From assembly GCA_964528605.1 (NCBI GenBank), contig CAZGSV010000001.1, forward strand, positions 52,005 through 116,004: DNA of 64,000 nt, in the 5' to 3' direction. The DNA is from CAZGSV01 sp964528605. GTDB taxonomy: Bacteria > Armatimonadota > Zipacnadia > CAZGSV01. Positions 1 to 9,282 of the stretch are shown here, piece by piece. Under the pieces are notes generated by a model that ran no database searches, was not told the DNA's origin, and was given only the letters and a program-made list of their open reading frames with translations. The number at the start of each line of letters is the position of its first letter. The first letter of the stretch is position 1. A program made the position numbers and the translations under genes.

Positions 1-2
1 GG

Positions 3-809
3 GCGCAGCAGGCTGAGCGGGGGACGGGGACGAGAGAGATCGCCGTTGAGGACATCCGTCCGAACCCGTATCAGCCGCGTACCGAGATTGACGAGCAATC
101 CCTGGAGGAACTTGCCCAATCGATTAGGGAAAATGGGGTGATCCAGCCGGTTCTGGTGCGGGAGAGGGAGGGCTATTATGAGCTGGTGGCGGGGGAGAGG
201 CGGTGGAGGGCCGCACGGATGGCCGGGCTGAGCGCAGTGCCGGGTGTGGTGAGAAACGTAAGCGAATTGGACATGGTGAAACTGGCACTGGTGGAGAATC
301 TGCAGCGCGAGGATGTGAATCCCATGGATGCTGCGCGGTCGTACCATCGGTTGGCGGATGAGTTCGGTATGACGCATGAGCAGGTCGCCGACGCTGTGGG
401 AAAGAGTCGCGCTGCGGTAACGAACACACTTAGGCTTCTGTCGCTGCCCGCGGGGGTGCAGGAGGATGTCCGCAACACGGTGATCTCCGAGGGACACGCT
501 CGCGCGCTCTTGCCTCTTGTGGGGACGCCGGAACTGGAGGTGATGTGGAGTAGAGTGGTGGCTGAGCAACCGTCGGTGCGAGAACTGGAGCGATGGACGA
601 AGGCCGCGTTGAAACCCAAGAGGGTGACGAAGGGGAAGGAATCTGTCGTGAATCCTGCCGTAGTGGAGATGCAGGCCAGACTGGAGCGCGCGATCGGCTC
701 GAGGGTGAACGTGGTGTACGACGAGAAGAGGCGGGACGGTAGGATCGAGATCTTCTACCACTCGTGGGACGACTTGGAGCGGCTGTTCCTTTTCCTGACA
801 CGTACCTAG
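3..809 (+). CDS. parB: Chromosome-partitioning protein ParB, 5'-truncated by the window edge
   Basis: This is the last 268 residues of ParB, the CTP-dependent clamp that loads on parS sites and works with ParA in chromosome segregation. The frame is open from base 3, so the gene begins before the window; the GTG at 138 is internal. The first readable residues contain IRPNPYQPR, the usual ParB N-terminal landmark. The nucleotide-binding boxes GERRWRAARMAGL and ENLQREDVNPM follow, then a helix-turn-helix around EQVADAVGKSRAAVTNTLRLL and a C-terminal dimerisation segment ending DDLERLFLFL. A parA gene would be expected just upstream, outside the window. No parS site was identified by eye. Confidence 0.95.
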   Translation, partial: AQQAERGTGTREIAVEDIRPNPYQPRTEIDEQSLEELAQSIRENGVIQPVLVREREGYYELVAGERRWRAARMAGLSAVPGVVRNVSELDMVKLALVENLQREDVNPMDAARSYHRLADEFGMTHEQVADAVGKSRAAVTNTLRLLSLPAGVQEDVRNTVISEGHARALLPLVGTPELEVMWSRVVAEQPSVRELERWTKAALKPKRVTKGKESVVNPAVVEMQARLERAIGSRVNVVYDEKRRDGRIEIFYHSWDDLERLFLFLTRT

Positions 810-890
810 ACCCGCGCAGGCGATGCGGGCCTGAGGCGGAACGCTCGACGGGGCGGGGTGCGAAGAGAGAACGGACGGGGGTGAAGCAAG

Positions 891-1724
891 ATGACGGTGG
901 TGCTGTTCACGAAGATGTTCGCCTGGGCGACGCCTGAGGAACTGGTGGGACTAGTGCTGGAGCTGGGGCTGAGCGGGGTGGACCTGGCGGTGCGGGAGGG
1001 GCATTATGTGAATCCGGAGAACTTGCGCCGGGCGCTTCCGGAAATGGCGGAGGTAATCAGAGCGCATGGCCTGCGCGTCGAGCTGGTCAGCACGGAGACA
1101 GTGTTGATTGACCCGAGGGACCCGGTAGTGCGTCCGCTGTGGCGAGGCTGCGGGGAGCAAGGCATAGGGAATGTGAAGATCGGGTATTGGCGTTGGGATG
1201 AGACGAAGCGCCATCGGGATCAGGTGGATGCGATCCGGGGGGCGCTCGAGGGGTTCGAGGCGCTAGGCCGGGAGTTCGGCGTGCGTACGCTCCTGCACAC
1301 GCATTCCGGAGGGAGCTATGGGAGCAACTGCAGCGGTTTGGCGGATCTCCTGAAAGGGTTTGACCCTCAGTTTGTGGGCGCGTACGTGGACCCGGCGCAC
1401 CTCGCGCTCGGCGGTGAGCCGCTGCCGATGGCCCTCGACATTGTGCGGGACTGGCTGGCAATGGTGGCGGTGAAGAATGCCCGGCGGCTGCCGGCGCGTG
1501 ACCGTGACACGATGGTCTGGAAGGCCGACTGGTGCCTGCTGCGGGAGGGGTTCGTTGACTGGAGGGCGGCCGTAGGGGACCTGCGTGCAGCGGGCTACGA
1601 CGGCGCGCTCAGCCTGCACGGGGAGTATTCCGGGCTGGAGGAGACGGCGCAGGTCCGCCGCCGGCTAGCTGAGGACGCCTCCTACCTGCGCTCGGCACTT
1701 CAAGCACTGGATGCTCCTCAGTAG
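891..1724 (+). CDS. Sugar phosphate isomerase/epimerase family TIM-barrel protein
   Basis: A 277-residue protein of the xylose-isomerase-like TIM-barrel superfamily (AP-endonuclease family 2 fold), which holds sugar and inositol isomerases and epimerases that use divalent metals. The barrel signature is visible as an early ELGLSGVDLAVREGHY strand and turn, a mid-protein LLHTHSGGSYGSN segment, a GAYVDPAHLALGG segment with probable metal ligands, and a final LSLHGEYSG strand carrying a His and a Glu. It has no signal peptide, so it is cytoplasmic. It stands alone between parB and a minus-strand gene. The substrate cannot be told from sequence; the family assignment is secure, the exact reaction is not. 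Confidence 0.85.
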   Translation: MTVVLFTKMFAWATPEELVGLVLELGLSGVDLAVREGHYVNPENLRRALPEMAEVIRAHGLRVELVSTETVLIDPRDPVVRPLWRGCGEQGIGNVKIGYWRWDETKRHRDQVDAIRGALEGFEALGREFGVRTLLHTHSGGSYGSNCSGLADLLKGFDPQFVGAYVDPAHLALGGEPLPMALDIVRDWLAMVAVKNARRLPARDRDTMVWKADWCLLREGFVDWRAAVGDLRAAGYDGALSLHGEYSGLEETAQVRRRLAEDASYLRSALQALDAPQ

Positions 1725-1734
1725 TTAGACAGTT

Positions 1735-1765
1735 CGGTGCCCGGCACCGGGGTGTCCAAGTGTGA
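1735..1765. repeat. Short palindromic intergenic repeat, VPGT type, solo copy
   Basis: The spacer between the isomerase and the next gene contains GGTGCCCGGCACC followed by a GGGGTGTCCAAGT tail. The core is a near-perfect palindrome and the same core plus GTGTTCAAG tail occurs twice at 9283-9345. This looks like a REP-type extragenic element. No T-run follows, so it is not an obvious terminator. Confidence 0.55.
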
Positions 1766-1778
1766 GAACTTTGGGCGC

Positions 1779-3152
1779 TTAGTGGGCGCAGTGGAAGGGC
1801 AGGTCGCCCTGGGAGGGGCCGGTCTTGCTTCGCGTGCCGCCGTCGTCTTTGAGGTTGGGGCCGACACTGTAGAGTAGGAAGCCCTGTCCCTGCGGGTGAT
1901 AGAGCAGGGACTTGCCACTGAACGGGTCCGGCGGGAGCGGGTGCGAGGTGGCACTGCCAAAGTGGGCGAGGGACTGCGGATACCGGCCCTCCTCGGCTCG
2001 GTAAGCCTGCAGTTCGAGTGCGGTGCGCGCGAGCGCCAATGGAGCAGCGCCTTTGGCCGGGGGCCGAGCCGTGCCAGCAAAGTAGGGGGCGATCACTACT
2101 GTCACCGGTCGGGGGGGCCAGGGCCTCCACGGGGAGGTAGGAACGAAGTCGTCCGGCAAGGGCCTCGCGGAGAGCGCCTCGGGGTACGGCAAGGGCGCGA
2201 GTTGTATAGCGCGGTCCATGGCGTCCAAGTATGTCAGAGCGTCGAGCGCCAGCCACAGACGCAGCGGAGGAGAATGGGGCGGAGTCGCCTTCCGTGCCTT
2301 GATCGCGGCCTTGCCCGCAGAGTCGGCTGACGAGAGGAGCCTGACCACTGCGAGGGGGTCCGGGCTAGTCCGCAACTGTTCGAAGAGGGTCAAGCCGATA
2401 GCGCGCTCGCCCTGAAGGGCCGCGACCAGGCCGGGCACGAGGTCAACGGTGGCTAGCTCGCTCGCCAATCGCCGGCATGCTTCGGCCGAGGGCTGGCTCT
2501 CGTTCAGAATGACCTCTAGGCCCTTCTGCGCGATGGCGATGATCGCGTAGCGAACCAGCTGGGAGATCAGACTGCGCTCGGAGGCCAGCGAGTCGGCGAT
2601 CCGGAAAGCGGTGCCGCAGGCCGCAAGAGCGGCGTCGCCACGCCCTTCGCTGGCGAGCAGCACGGCGTGGGCAACGGTAAGCCGGACGGAGCGCCGCAGT
2701 TTGGCCAGATGCGGAAAAGTCGCCTGGTACCCGGCCTGCCAGTCCACGGGGAACTGGCATCGCGGCATGCGGCTGGCCTGCTCGATGAGGCCTACGGCAT
2801 GGCGGTTGGCCTCGAGAATGCCCCGGACCCTTTCCCGGATCGCCGGGTCAGCGAGGCTGGCCTTGCCGCTGTCCACGGTGCTGAGGAATTCCTCGTCCTC
2901 CTTGCTTAGGCTCAGGGCCGCGAAGGCCTTCTGGTAGACGAGGGCCGCGTTCTCGGCGTCGGGAACCTTGGGTTGGCCGAGTTCGGCGGCGCTGATGGGC
3001 GCGCCGGAAGCGCGAATCGCCGCCACCCGTTGCGCGAGTCTGCTCTCCTCCCACCTGGCCAGCAACTCGTGAGCCAGCGCACTGCTCGCCCAAGCGGCCA
3101 GCAGAAAGAAGGCCAGCCATTTCGCGGCTCGTATCAACCTGCGACGTCTCAT
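1779..3152 (-). CDS. Membrane-anchored protein with GspG-like C-terminal domain (paralogue 1)
   Basis: A 457-residue protein of unknown function. An N-terminal basic stretch and hydrophobic helix (about residues 10-28) act as a signal anchor, followed by a long alpha-helical middle. The last about 100 residues (LELQAYRAEEGRYPQSL, then DPFSGK and YSVGPNLKDDGG) resemble the globular end of type II pseudopilin GspG, but there is no prepilin peptidase motif at the N-terminus. It is a clear paralogue of the minus-strand gene at 3956-5344, sharing SRMPRC, SLISQLVRYA and the tail. The RDD-protein gene lies between them on the same strand. The ATG start is followed directly by the membrane helix and fits well. 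Confidence 0.8.
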   Translation of the reverse strand: MRRRRLIRAAKWLAFFLLAAWASSALAHELLARWEESRLAQRVAAIRASGAPISAAELGQPKVPDAENAALVYQKAFAALSLSKEDEEFLSTVDSGKASLADPAIRERVRGILEANRHAVGLIEQASRMPRCQFPVDWQAGYQATFPHLAKLRRSVRLTVAHAVLLASEGRGDAALAACGTAFRIADSLASERSLISQLVRYAIIAIAQKGLEVILNESQPSAEACRRLASELATVDLVPGLVAALQGERAIGLTLFEQLRTSPDPLAVVRLLSSADSAGKAAIKARKATPPHSPPLRLWLALDALTYLDAMDRAIQLAPLPYPEALSARPLPDDFVPTSPWRPWPPRPVTVVIAPYFAGTARPPAKGAAPLALARTALELQAYRAEEGRYPQSLAHFGSATSHPLPPDPFSGKSLLYHPQGQGFLLYSVGPNLKDDGGTRSKTGPSQGDLPFHCAH

Positions 3153-3233
3153 CTCAGGCGCCCGGCGAGGCAGCCTCCCGTCCTCTGCAGGCGGCCCGGC
3201 TGACGCGATTGGGGAATGTGCCGCACGCCCGGC

Positions 3234-3767
3234 CTACCTCGCTCGCACCACTACCAACGTGTTGGCGATCTTGTCGTGAAAGCCCTGGTTCTCCGGGTCA
3301 ACGATGATCCAAAGCAAGCCCAGGCAAAGGAGAAGTTCGACGACCCCGTAGAGGAGCCAAAGCCGGGCGCCGAACACGCACACATTGATGAGGAAGGGGG
3401 TGGCGTAGACCGCCGTACGCAGGACGGCGCGGCGACGCTCCAGCCTTCTACCGTCGCTCCGAATCACCCACAGCCGCAGGGCCATCATGCCCAGGGTGCG
3501 GCTGCGATAGGCGAGCATGGCCATGCTGTAGGCGACGATGGCGAGGTCGGCGATGAGGTAGCGCCACCAGTTCGCTCCGGTCGGCTCGCTGCTCAGGACG
3601 GAGCCGTCCGGGAACGGCACGCCCAAGACCCGACCGACGGCAGGCACAAACAGCACCACATAGACCGGAGCAATAACGACGGTGTCCAGCGCCGTGGCCA
3701 CAAAGCGCCGGAGGAAACCAGCGGTCACCATTGGCACCAGTGACGCGCCATCATCAGCCGCGCTCAT
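3234..3767 (-). CDS. RDD family membrane protein
   Basis: A 177-residue integral membrane protein with the RDD domain. The N-terminal GFLRRFVATALDTVV carries the Arg-Asp pair that names the family; a central hydrophobic pair of helices follows, then the conserved RSRTLGMMALRLWVI segment, and an ending FHDKIANTLVVV, all typical of RDD proteins. The family is small and polytopic; some members are thought to act in ion or small-molecule transport, but no function can be assigned here. It sits between the two paralogous GspG-like proteins on the same strand and may be co-transcribed with them. Confidence 0.9.
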   Translation of the reverse strand: MSAADDGASLVPMVTAGFLRRFVATALDTVVIAPVYVVLFVPAVGRVLGVPFPDGSVLSSEPTGANWWRYLIADLAIVAYSMAMLAYRSRTLGMMALRLWVIRSDGRRLERRRAVLRTAVYATPFLINVCVFGARLWLLYGVVELLLCLGLLWIIVDPENQGFHDKIANTLVVVRAR

Positions 3768-3955
3768 TGCCGTCTTCTCCTTTGGGTTTCGTCTCGGCTG
3801 GTTCGGGTGCTAGACCCCTGCCGGCGCGTGCGAGCCGGACATCGCAATACGGCCGGTTCGGCGCCCCGCGGTGACGGCCAGCCGCACGTCGAGGTGTGAC
3901 AATGCGCCGTTGCCCATCGCCGAGTGCGTTCGAGGCAGGGGCGGCGCCGCGCCTG

Positions 3956-5344
3956 CTACCGTGTGCACTCAAAGACGAGATCTTCTCCCTCCTTGCCGCG
4001 CGTGCGGGGGACACCGTTGTCGTCGCGCAAGTCCGGGCCCCAACTGTAAACGAAGAATCCCGGACCCTCGCGCCGATAGCCGAACTGCTTGCCGGAGAAG
4101 GGATCGGGGGCCAAGGGGCTGCCGGTAGTTTGCTCCAAGGCGGAAAGGGAGCCAGGGTAGTCACCGTGCTCGGCCTGGTACTGCTTCAAAGCCAGGGCCG
4201 CTCGGGCCAGGCCGAGGTAGGCGGCGGCGCGATCGCGCCCCGCAGGCACGCGCGAGAAGGTCTCCATGGTGCTGTAGGTGATGAGTTGTGGCCAGAAGCG
4301 GGAGGGTCGGCCCGGAGACGGGAGCCGTTTGCTGTCGCGGAGTTCCCTGTACGAGACCGGCGCCGACTGCAGTGCCTCCTTCACCAGGCGCAGGTAACTC
4401 AGGGCATCGGGCGGGAATAGACTTCTGCTCACGAAGGCCACGAGCAAGCGGGGCGGAGCCTTTCCGGTCGGCTTAGGCGCCCAGCCTTGCCACCCGGGAG
4501 GAGGCCCCGCGCCCCGAAAGAAGAGGCGAAAGGTCGCCAGCCCACGGACCCGTTCGCCCGCGAGCGCCGCCTGATAGCCCTTGAGCAGGTCTATGGCGCC
4601 TATGGTCTTGGACAGCGCCGCGCACGCCGCGGCCGAGGGCTGGCCAGCCTCGAGGACGCAGTCGAGGCCCTTGCACGCGAGCGCGACGAGAGCATACCGG
4701 ACCAACTGCGAGATCAGCGACGGCTCCTCCGCGAGGGCGTTCCCGAGCGCGAACACGGTGCCGCAGGTCTCCAGCGCCGCGTCCGGCTGACCGATTTGAG
4801 CGAGGAAGACCGCCTCCGCGTTGAGCAGCCGCGCACAGGTGCGCAGGTCCTTGAGATGTTCCATGGTCCGCGGACCGCCGGCAAAGGCGGCCTCCCAGTC
4901 CACGTCGAAGCGGCAGCGAGGCATGCGGCTGGCGCGCTGGAGCAGCGCAAGGGCAGGGCGGTTGGCCTCGAAGATGGCTTGGGCGCGCTGCAGGATTGCC
5001 GCATGTGCCCCTCGACCCGGCTCGGGGTGGTGAGCGTGTCGAACCACGGACGCCGCTTGACCCGAAACGAGTTTGGCGAGAAGGGCTTCGTCGTCTTGGC
5101 TGAGACGCAAGGCCTTGAACGCCTGCTCGTAGATGAGCGCTGCGTTTTCGGAGGCGGGAATGCCGTGCTTGGCCAAGTCGCTGAACCGCGTGGGCGCCCC
5201 GGAACGCCGCAGGGCCGCGATCTCGCGCTCCAGCCTCCAGTTCTCCCAAAGCACGGTCAGCGCCGCAAGGGTGAACGCGCAGACCAGCGCGATGCCTATA
5301 GTGCGCAGGACTCGCCGTCCCCAAGTTCGCCTCATGAGCATCAC
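3956..5344 (-). CDS. Membrane-anchored protein with GspG-like C-terminal domain (paralogue 2)
   Basis: A 462-residue paralogue of the 1779-3152 product with the same plan: N-terminal membrane anchor (about residues 12-30), helical middle containing SRMPRCRFDVDW and SLISQLVRYAL, and a GspG-like tail (LKQYQAEHGDYPGSL, DPFSGKQFGY, YSWGPDLRDDNG). Relative to paralogue 1 it has about 13 extra residues around VVRHAHHPEPGRGAH, encoded by a palindromic repeat at 5005-5047 that has entered the gene without breaking the frame. It is divergently oriented from the FG-GAP gene at 5445. Function unknown; two copies plus a similar tail in the FecR/TolB protein point to a lineage-specific family. Confidence 0.8.
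   Translation of the reverse strand: MMLMRRTWGRRVLRTIGIALVCAFTLAALTVLWENWRLEREIAALRRSGAPTRFSDLAKHGIPASENAALIYEQAFKALRLSQDDEALLAKLVSGQAASVVRHAHHPEPGRGAHAAILQRAQAIFEANRPALALLQRASRMPRCRFDVDWEAAFAGGPRTMEHLKDLRTCARLLNAEAVFLAQIGQPDAALETCGTVFALGNALAEEPSLISQLVRYALVALACKGLDCVLEAGQPSAAACAALSKTIGAIDLLKGYQAALAGERVRGLATFRLFFRGAGPPPGWQGWAPKPTGKAPPRLLVAFVSRSLFPPDALSYLRLVKEALQSAPVSYRELRDSKRLPSPGRPSRFWPQLITYSTMETFSRVPAGRDRAAAYLGLARAALALKQYQAEHGDYPGSLSALEQTTGSPLAPDPFSGKQFGYRREGPGFFVYSWGPDLRDDNGVPRTRGKEGEDLVFECTR
5005..5047. repeat. Palindromic repeat inserted in frame within a coding sequence
   Basis: The segment begins GTGCCCCTCGAC and ends GTCGAACCAC, imperfect inverted arms around a GC-rich centre. It is of the type of the TTCGACA...CTCACC intergenic repeats common in many environmental bacterial genomes. 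It lies inside the 3956-5344 gene and accounts for the residues paralogue 1 lacks. Confidence 0.65.
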
Positions 5345-5444
5345 TCCCCAACGACAAGTCTAGTCCGCGCTCAACGTCGTGGCAACCGCCACACGCCCGG
5401 CGACACGTTTGAGGTTTGCGGTGTGGCCGGTTAAGGTAGGCGCC

Positions 5445-6680
5445 ATGTACACACTTGCGACACTGGCGCTCTGCCTGTCCCTGGTGACACCCGGCGCGCG
5501 TGAGCCTGAGATCAAGTGGGTGGCGAATCTCGGCGGCCGCATTTACTGCTCCGTGGTCATCGCGGACCTCAACAGGGACGGGCTCCTCGAGGTACTCGAT
5601 TGCGACAGCGAAGACCGGCAACTCGTCTGCGTTGATAGTGCGGGCAAGGAGTTGTGGCGCTACGGCGGCGCGCAAGTCTTCAGTATCCGGTTGACCTCCG
5701 CGCCCGCGGCGGGCGACCTGGACGGCGACGAGAGTCAGGAGATCTACCTGGCGGGGGGGGACGGGCGACTGATTCGGCTCGACGGCAGCGGGCACGAGGT
5801 GTGGCGGCTGCGGCTGCCGGGCAACGTGGACTGGTCCTCGCCGTCGTTGCTCACCGCGCCCGAACCCCTCATCGTCACCGGCACCAACAACGGCTGGCTC
5901 GTTGCCGCTACGCCAGACGGTCGTCTGGCCTGGAAGAGACACCTGCGTGGTGGCGTGGGCGGCCCGCTGGGCTTGGCTGATCTCGATGCCGACGGGAGCC
6001 AGGAGGTCCTGTGCCCGGGCGGGGACGGGGGCAACTACTGCCACGACTACCGGGGAGGTCTCCGCTGGCGCCTGCCGGCGATGGGGGGAGTTGACGCCGG
6101 GCCGGTGGCTGCGCGCCTTCGCCAAGGCGAGCCGCTGACGCTCGTCTGCGCGGATGGCGAGGGCGCGGTGGCCGCGCGCGACGCGGTCACTCGTCGCCTC
6201 CGCTGGCGCTACCGCACCGTCGCTCACAACAGCAGCATTGACGCCACTCTGGCGCTGGCCGACCTCGACGGCGACGGCGGGCTTGAGACTCTGTTCTGCG
6301 ATACCGTCGGCTACCTCTACGCGCTGAGGGCGGACGGGAGTGAGCATTGGGTGGCGAGGATGGACAACGGCTCGTATTCGGCCCCCGCAATCGGCGATGT
6401 GGACGGCGATCAGCGCGTAGAGGTCCTGGTCGGCGGGAACGACGGTTTCCTCTACTGCTTCAGCGCGGGGGGGGAACTGAAGTGGCGCTTCAACGCCTTG
6501 CCTCTCATCGGCACCTCACCGGCCATCGCCGACATTGACGGCGACGGCGAGGCTGAGATTCTCTTCGGCTCGCACAACGGCCGCCTGCACTGTCTCACCT
6601 TGCACGGCCGCTACGACCCCGGGCTGGTCCCGTGGCCTACGCGGCGATTCGACCCAGCCCAGACCGGCTGGCTGCGCTAG
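5445..6680 (+). CDS. Secreted FG-GAP/VCBS beta-propeller protein
   Basis: A 411-residue exported beta-propeller. The ATG at 5445 is preferred over an ATG 66 bases upstream because it follows an AAGGTAGG ribosome-binding site and starts directly with a signal peptide (MYTLATLALCLSLVTPG). The body is built of repeated blades with calcium-binding loops such as DLNRDG, DLDGDES, DLDADGSQE, DLDGDGG, DVDGDQR and DIDGDGEAE, interleaved with W-R/K-strand motifs like those of PQQ-type propellers. Such proteins usually bind ligands or partners at the cell surface. It ends 12 bases before the GH9 endoglucanase, so the two are probably one operon and the propeller may assist polysaccharide binding. Confidence 0.88.
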   Translation: MYTLATLALCLSLVTPGAREPEIKWVANLGGRIYCSVVIADLNRDGLLEVLDCDSEDRQLVCVDSAGKELWRYGGAQVFSIRLTSAPAAGDLDGDESQEIYLAGGDGRLIRLDGSGHEVWRLRLPGNVDWSSPSLLTAPEPLIVTGTNNGWLVAATPDGRLAWKRHLRGGVGGPLGLADLDADGSQEVLCPGGDGGNYCHDYRGGLRWRLPAMGGVDAGPVAARLRQGEPLTLVCADGEGAVAARDAVTRRLRWRYRTVAHNSSIDATLALADLDGDGGLETLFCDTVGYLYALRADGSEHWVARMDNGSYSAPAIGDVDGDQRVEVLVGGNDGFLYCFSAGGELKWRFNALPLIGTSPAIADIDGDGEAEILFGSHNGRLHCLTLHGRYDPGLVPWPTRRFDPAQTGWLR

Positions 6681-6692
6681 GGGGCGCCGAAG

Positions 6693-9278
6693 ATGCTCCG
6701 TCTGAGTTCACTCGTCGCCGTCGCGATTGCTCTTGCCTGTTCGCCCGCGGGGGCGTGGACCGACCTGAACCTGATGCCCAACCCGTCCTTCGAAGCGGAA
6801 CTGCAAGGCTGGAGTGGCGCCGCGCAGGTGACCGCGGATGCGCACAGCGGCAGCCGGGCGCTGCTCGTCGCCGGCGGGTACGCCTCCAGCCCCGTGCTGC
6901 ATCCGCCCATGACCGTCGAATACCGCCTGGGCGCGTGGGTGCGGTGTGCGGAGGGCGCGGGCCAGATCGCGCTCGCCCATGGGGAGCATCTCTCCGCGCT
7001 CGCGCCCATTGCCGACATTCGTGCGGCCGCCGGATGGCAGTATATCGCCGGACGTGTCGTGCTCCGGCGTCCCGCCAAGACAGCGCGCCTGCTCATCCGG
7101 GCCGTGAAGTCGCTGGCCATAGACGACCTGCACCTGTGGACTTCGACCAACCTGCTGAAGAACGGGGACTTCGAGGAAACGGAGGCTTTCCGCAACCCAG
7201 GCCCCGGCACGCCGCCTCAGCCCTGGCGCGAGCGTACGCCTTGGGGCTGGCGGCCTGAGTGGGGCGCGGGGATGTTCGCGCTGGCGCCGGCGCGCATATC
7301 CCTGGACGCGGAGGCCGCTTCGAGCGCTCGCTCATTGCTCGCTCGATCGCCAGGGCGCTGGGGCGCGGTTACCAGCGAGACGGTGATTCTGCCGGGCGCG
7401 GGGTGCCAGGCGCAGTGCTCGGCGCGCGTGCGGCTGGAGCCCGGTGCTCAGGCCCGGCTGGGCGTCCTCTACTACGGGCCCCCCGGCCTGATGCACCACC
7501 TCATGAGCCTGCCCGCGGCGGCGGATGGCGAGTGGCAGACGCTGGAGGTGGGGCAGTTGGTGGGCTCTACCTATCTGGACCGACTGCGCGTCGCCTTGGA
7601 GGTCAACGGGGCCGCCCGCTTTGATGACGTGCGGCTGTTCGTGGTCGCGAAGGAAGAGCCCGAGGTGCGCGCGTGGGTCAACCAGGTCGGCTACGAGACC
7701 GATTCGCCCAAGGCCTTCGTGGTGGGAGCAACTGAGTGGTCGGCCGGCCAGCCCGCAGCCTTCGACTTGGTCAGCGAGTCGGGGCAGGTGGTTCTGGCAG
7801 GTGCGCCGCTCAAGGCGGTAGGGCGCATCCACGAGGCGCGTTCCGACGATTGGGGCTACTACTTCTTCACCGGAGACTTCAGCAATGTCACGACGGCGGG
7901 GCGCTACCGCATCAAGGCACGCATCGGTTCCCACGAGGCGGAGTCTTGTCCCTTCGACGTTCAGCCGGACCTTCTGACCAGGGCCACGGCGGAGTTGGCC
8001 TATCGGTTCTTCTTCTACCAGCGCTGCGGCGGCGAAGTGCCCGGCCTGCACAAGCCTTGCCATATGGACGACGGCCGCCTTCCCGACGGCTCACACCTAG
8101 ACGTCACCGGTGGCTGGCACGACGCGGGCGACTACAACAAGTACTTCGGCTTCACGCCCTTCGCGGCGTACTCCCTGATCCACGCTTACGACGAGAATCC
8201 CGCGTTCTACGACCAGTGGGACATGGACAAGAATGGCCGCGCCGATATTCTCGACGAGGCCGAGTGGGGTGCCGCCTTCATGAAGAAGATGCAGGACCCG
8301 CGGACGGGCGGCCTCTACAACTGCGTGTCCACCGGCTACGGCTTTTGGGGCGCGCCCGAGAAAGAGACCGACAACATCCCGGGCACGGCCGACGACCGGC
8401 CCATATTCGGCCCCCCCGGTAACAACGAGGCGGCGTACGCGGCCGCAGCCTTCGCTGCGCTCGCAAGATGGTCTGACCCCGCAGCAGCCGCCGACTACCT
8501 CCAGCGCGCCCAACGGCTGTATCAGATTGCCGGCGGCGGCTCGGGAGGCGGCGCTCGCAATCTGCTTGCGGCCATGGAACTCTTCCTGACGACAAGGGAC
8601 CAGACCTACGCCAACGACGCCGCCAGCCTAGCCGCGAGCATGTGCGAGGGCACCATCAAGGAAGGATCGGATGCCGGCGCCTTCGGCTCTCCCGGCAGCC
8701 CTGCCTACAGCATCATTGACCAAGGGCTGTACGCCGGCGCGTTGGCGACGCTCATAGACCGCGTCCCCGACACTCCGGTGCGGCAGAAGGTGCTCGACAC
8801 GCTGTCTGCCTACGCCGAATGGAGTGCGAAGCAGACTCAGAACGCCTTCGAGCTTTTCCCGCTCGCTCCCGGCGAGGTCTTCTTCAACCGCTCCGAGGGC
8901 TGGAATGTCGGGCAGAACAGCGAGTATCTTTCGCAGGCCTGGGCCATGACGCTCGTGGCTCGGCTGACCGGGTCGGAGGCTGCCAAGCGACAGGCCGTGC
9001 GTCTCGCGGACTGGGTGCTCGGCTGCAATCCGACTGGCTTCTGCATGATGGAAGGCGTCGGCAGCAACAACATCCCGCGGTATCACCACCGCTACTCCGG
9101 CATCCCCGGCTTCGAGCGCGGCGCGGTGCCGGGTTGCGTCCCGAATGGCATCACGCGCCCCTCGCCGGAGGAGGACAAGCCCTTCATGAGCCTCACGGCG
9201 GACTACCAATCGGCGGAGCCCTGGCTGCCCCATAACTCCTACTACGTCCTCTTCATCTCGGCCCACTCCCGCAATTGA
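6693..9278 (+). CDS. Secreted glycoside hydrolase family 9 protein (endoglucanase type)
   Basis: An 861-residue multidomain GH9 enzyme, expected to cleave beta-1,4-glucans or related glycans outside the cytoplasm. Order: signal peptide (1-23), two CBM4/9-like jelly-roll segments opening NLMPNPSFE and NLLKNGDFEE, an Ig-like N-terminal cellulase domain starting VNQVGYETDSPKAF (about residue 330), then the (alpha/alpha)6 barrel. The catalytic-base motif GGWHDAGDY places Asp477 and Asp480 as the metal-free general base pair; the expected catalytic acid is Glu842 in SAEPWLPHNSYY. The RYHHRYSG segment matches the substrate-binding His motif. It follows the FG-GAP gene by 12 bases with an AGGGGG ribosome-binding site. 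Substrate specificity is inferred from the family only. Confidence 0.93.
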   Translation: MLRLSSLVAVAIALACSPAGAWTDLNLMPNPSFEAELQGWSGAAQVTADAHSGSRALLVAGGYASSPVLHPPMTVEYRLGAWVRCAEGAGQIALAHGEHLSALAPIADIRAAAGWQYIAGRVVLRRPAKTARLLIRAVKSLAIDDLHLWTSTNLLKNGDFEETEAFRNPGPGTPPQPWRERTPWGWRPEWGAGMFALAPARISLDAEAASSARSLLARSPGRWGAVTSETVILPGAGCQAQCSARVRLEPGAQARLGVLYYGPPGLMHHLMSLPAAADGEWQTLEVGQLVGSTYLDRLRVALEVNGAARFDDVRLFVVAKEEPEVRAWVNQVGYETDSPKAFVVGATEWSAGQPAAFDLVSESGQVVLAGAPLKAVGRIHEARSDDWGYYFFTGDFSNVTTAGRYRIKARIGSHEAESCPFDVQPDLLTRATAELAYRFFFYQRCGGEVPGLHKPCHMDDGRLPDGSHLDVTGGWHDAGDYNKYFGFTPFAAYSLIHAYDENPAFYDQWDMDKNGRADILDEAEWGAAFMKKMQDPRTGGLYNCVSTGYGFWGAPEKETDNIPGTADDRPIFGPPGNNEAAYAAAAFAALARWSDPAAAADYLQRAQRLYQIAGGGSGGGARNLLAAMELFLTTRDQTYANDAASLAASMCEGTIKEGSDAGAFGSPGSPAYSIIDQGLYAGALATLIDRVPDTPVRQKVLDTLSAYAEWSAKQTQNAFELFPLAPGEVFFNRSEGWNVGQNSEYLSQAWAMTLVARLTGSEAAKRQAVRLADWVLGCNPTGFCMMEGVGSNNIPRYHHRYSGIPGFERGAVPGCVPNGITRPSPEEDKPFMSLTADYQSAEPWLPHNSYYVLFISAHSRN

Positions 9279-9282
9279 CATT

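Noticed and set aside
4473..6347. A 624-codon minus-strand open frame
   Set aside because: It lies across the 3956-5344 gene and opposite the FG-GAP gene, has shadow-like low-complexity composition and no recognisable domain.
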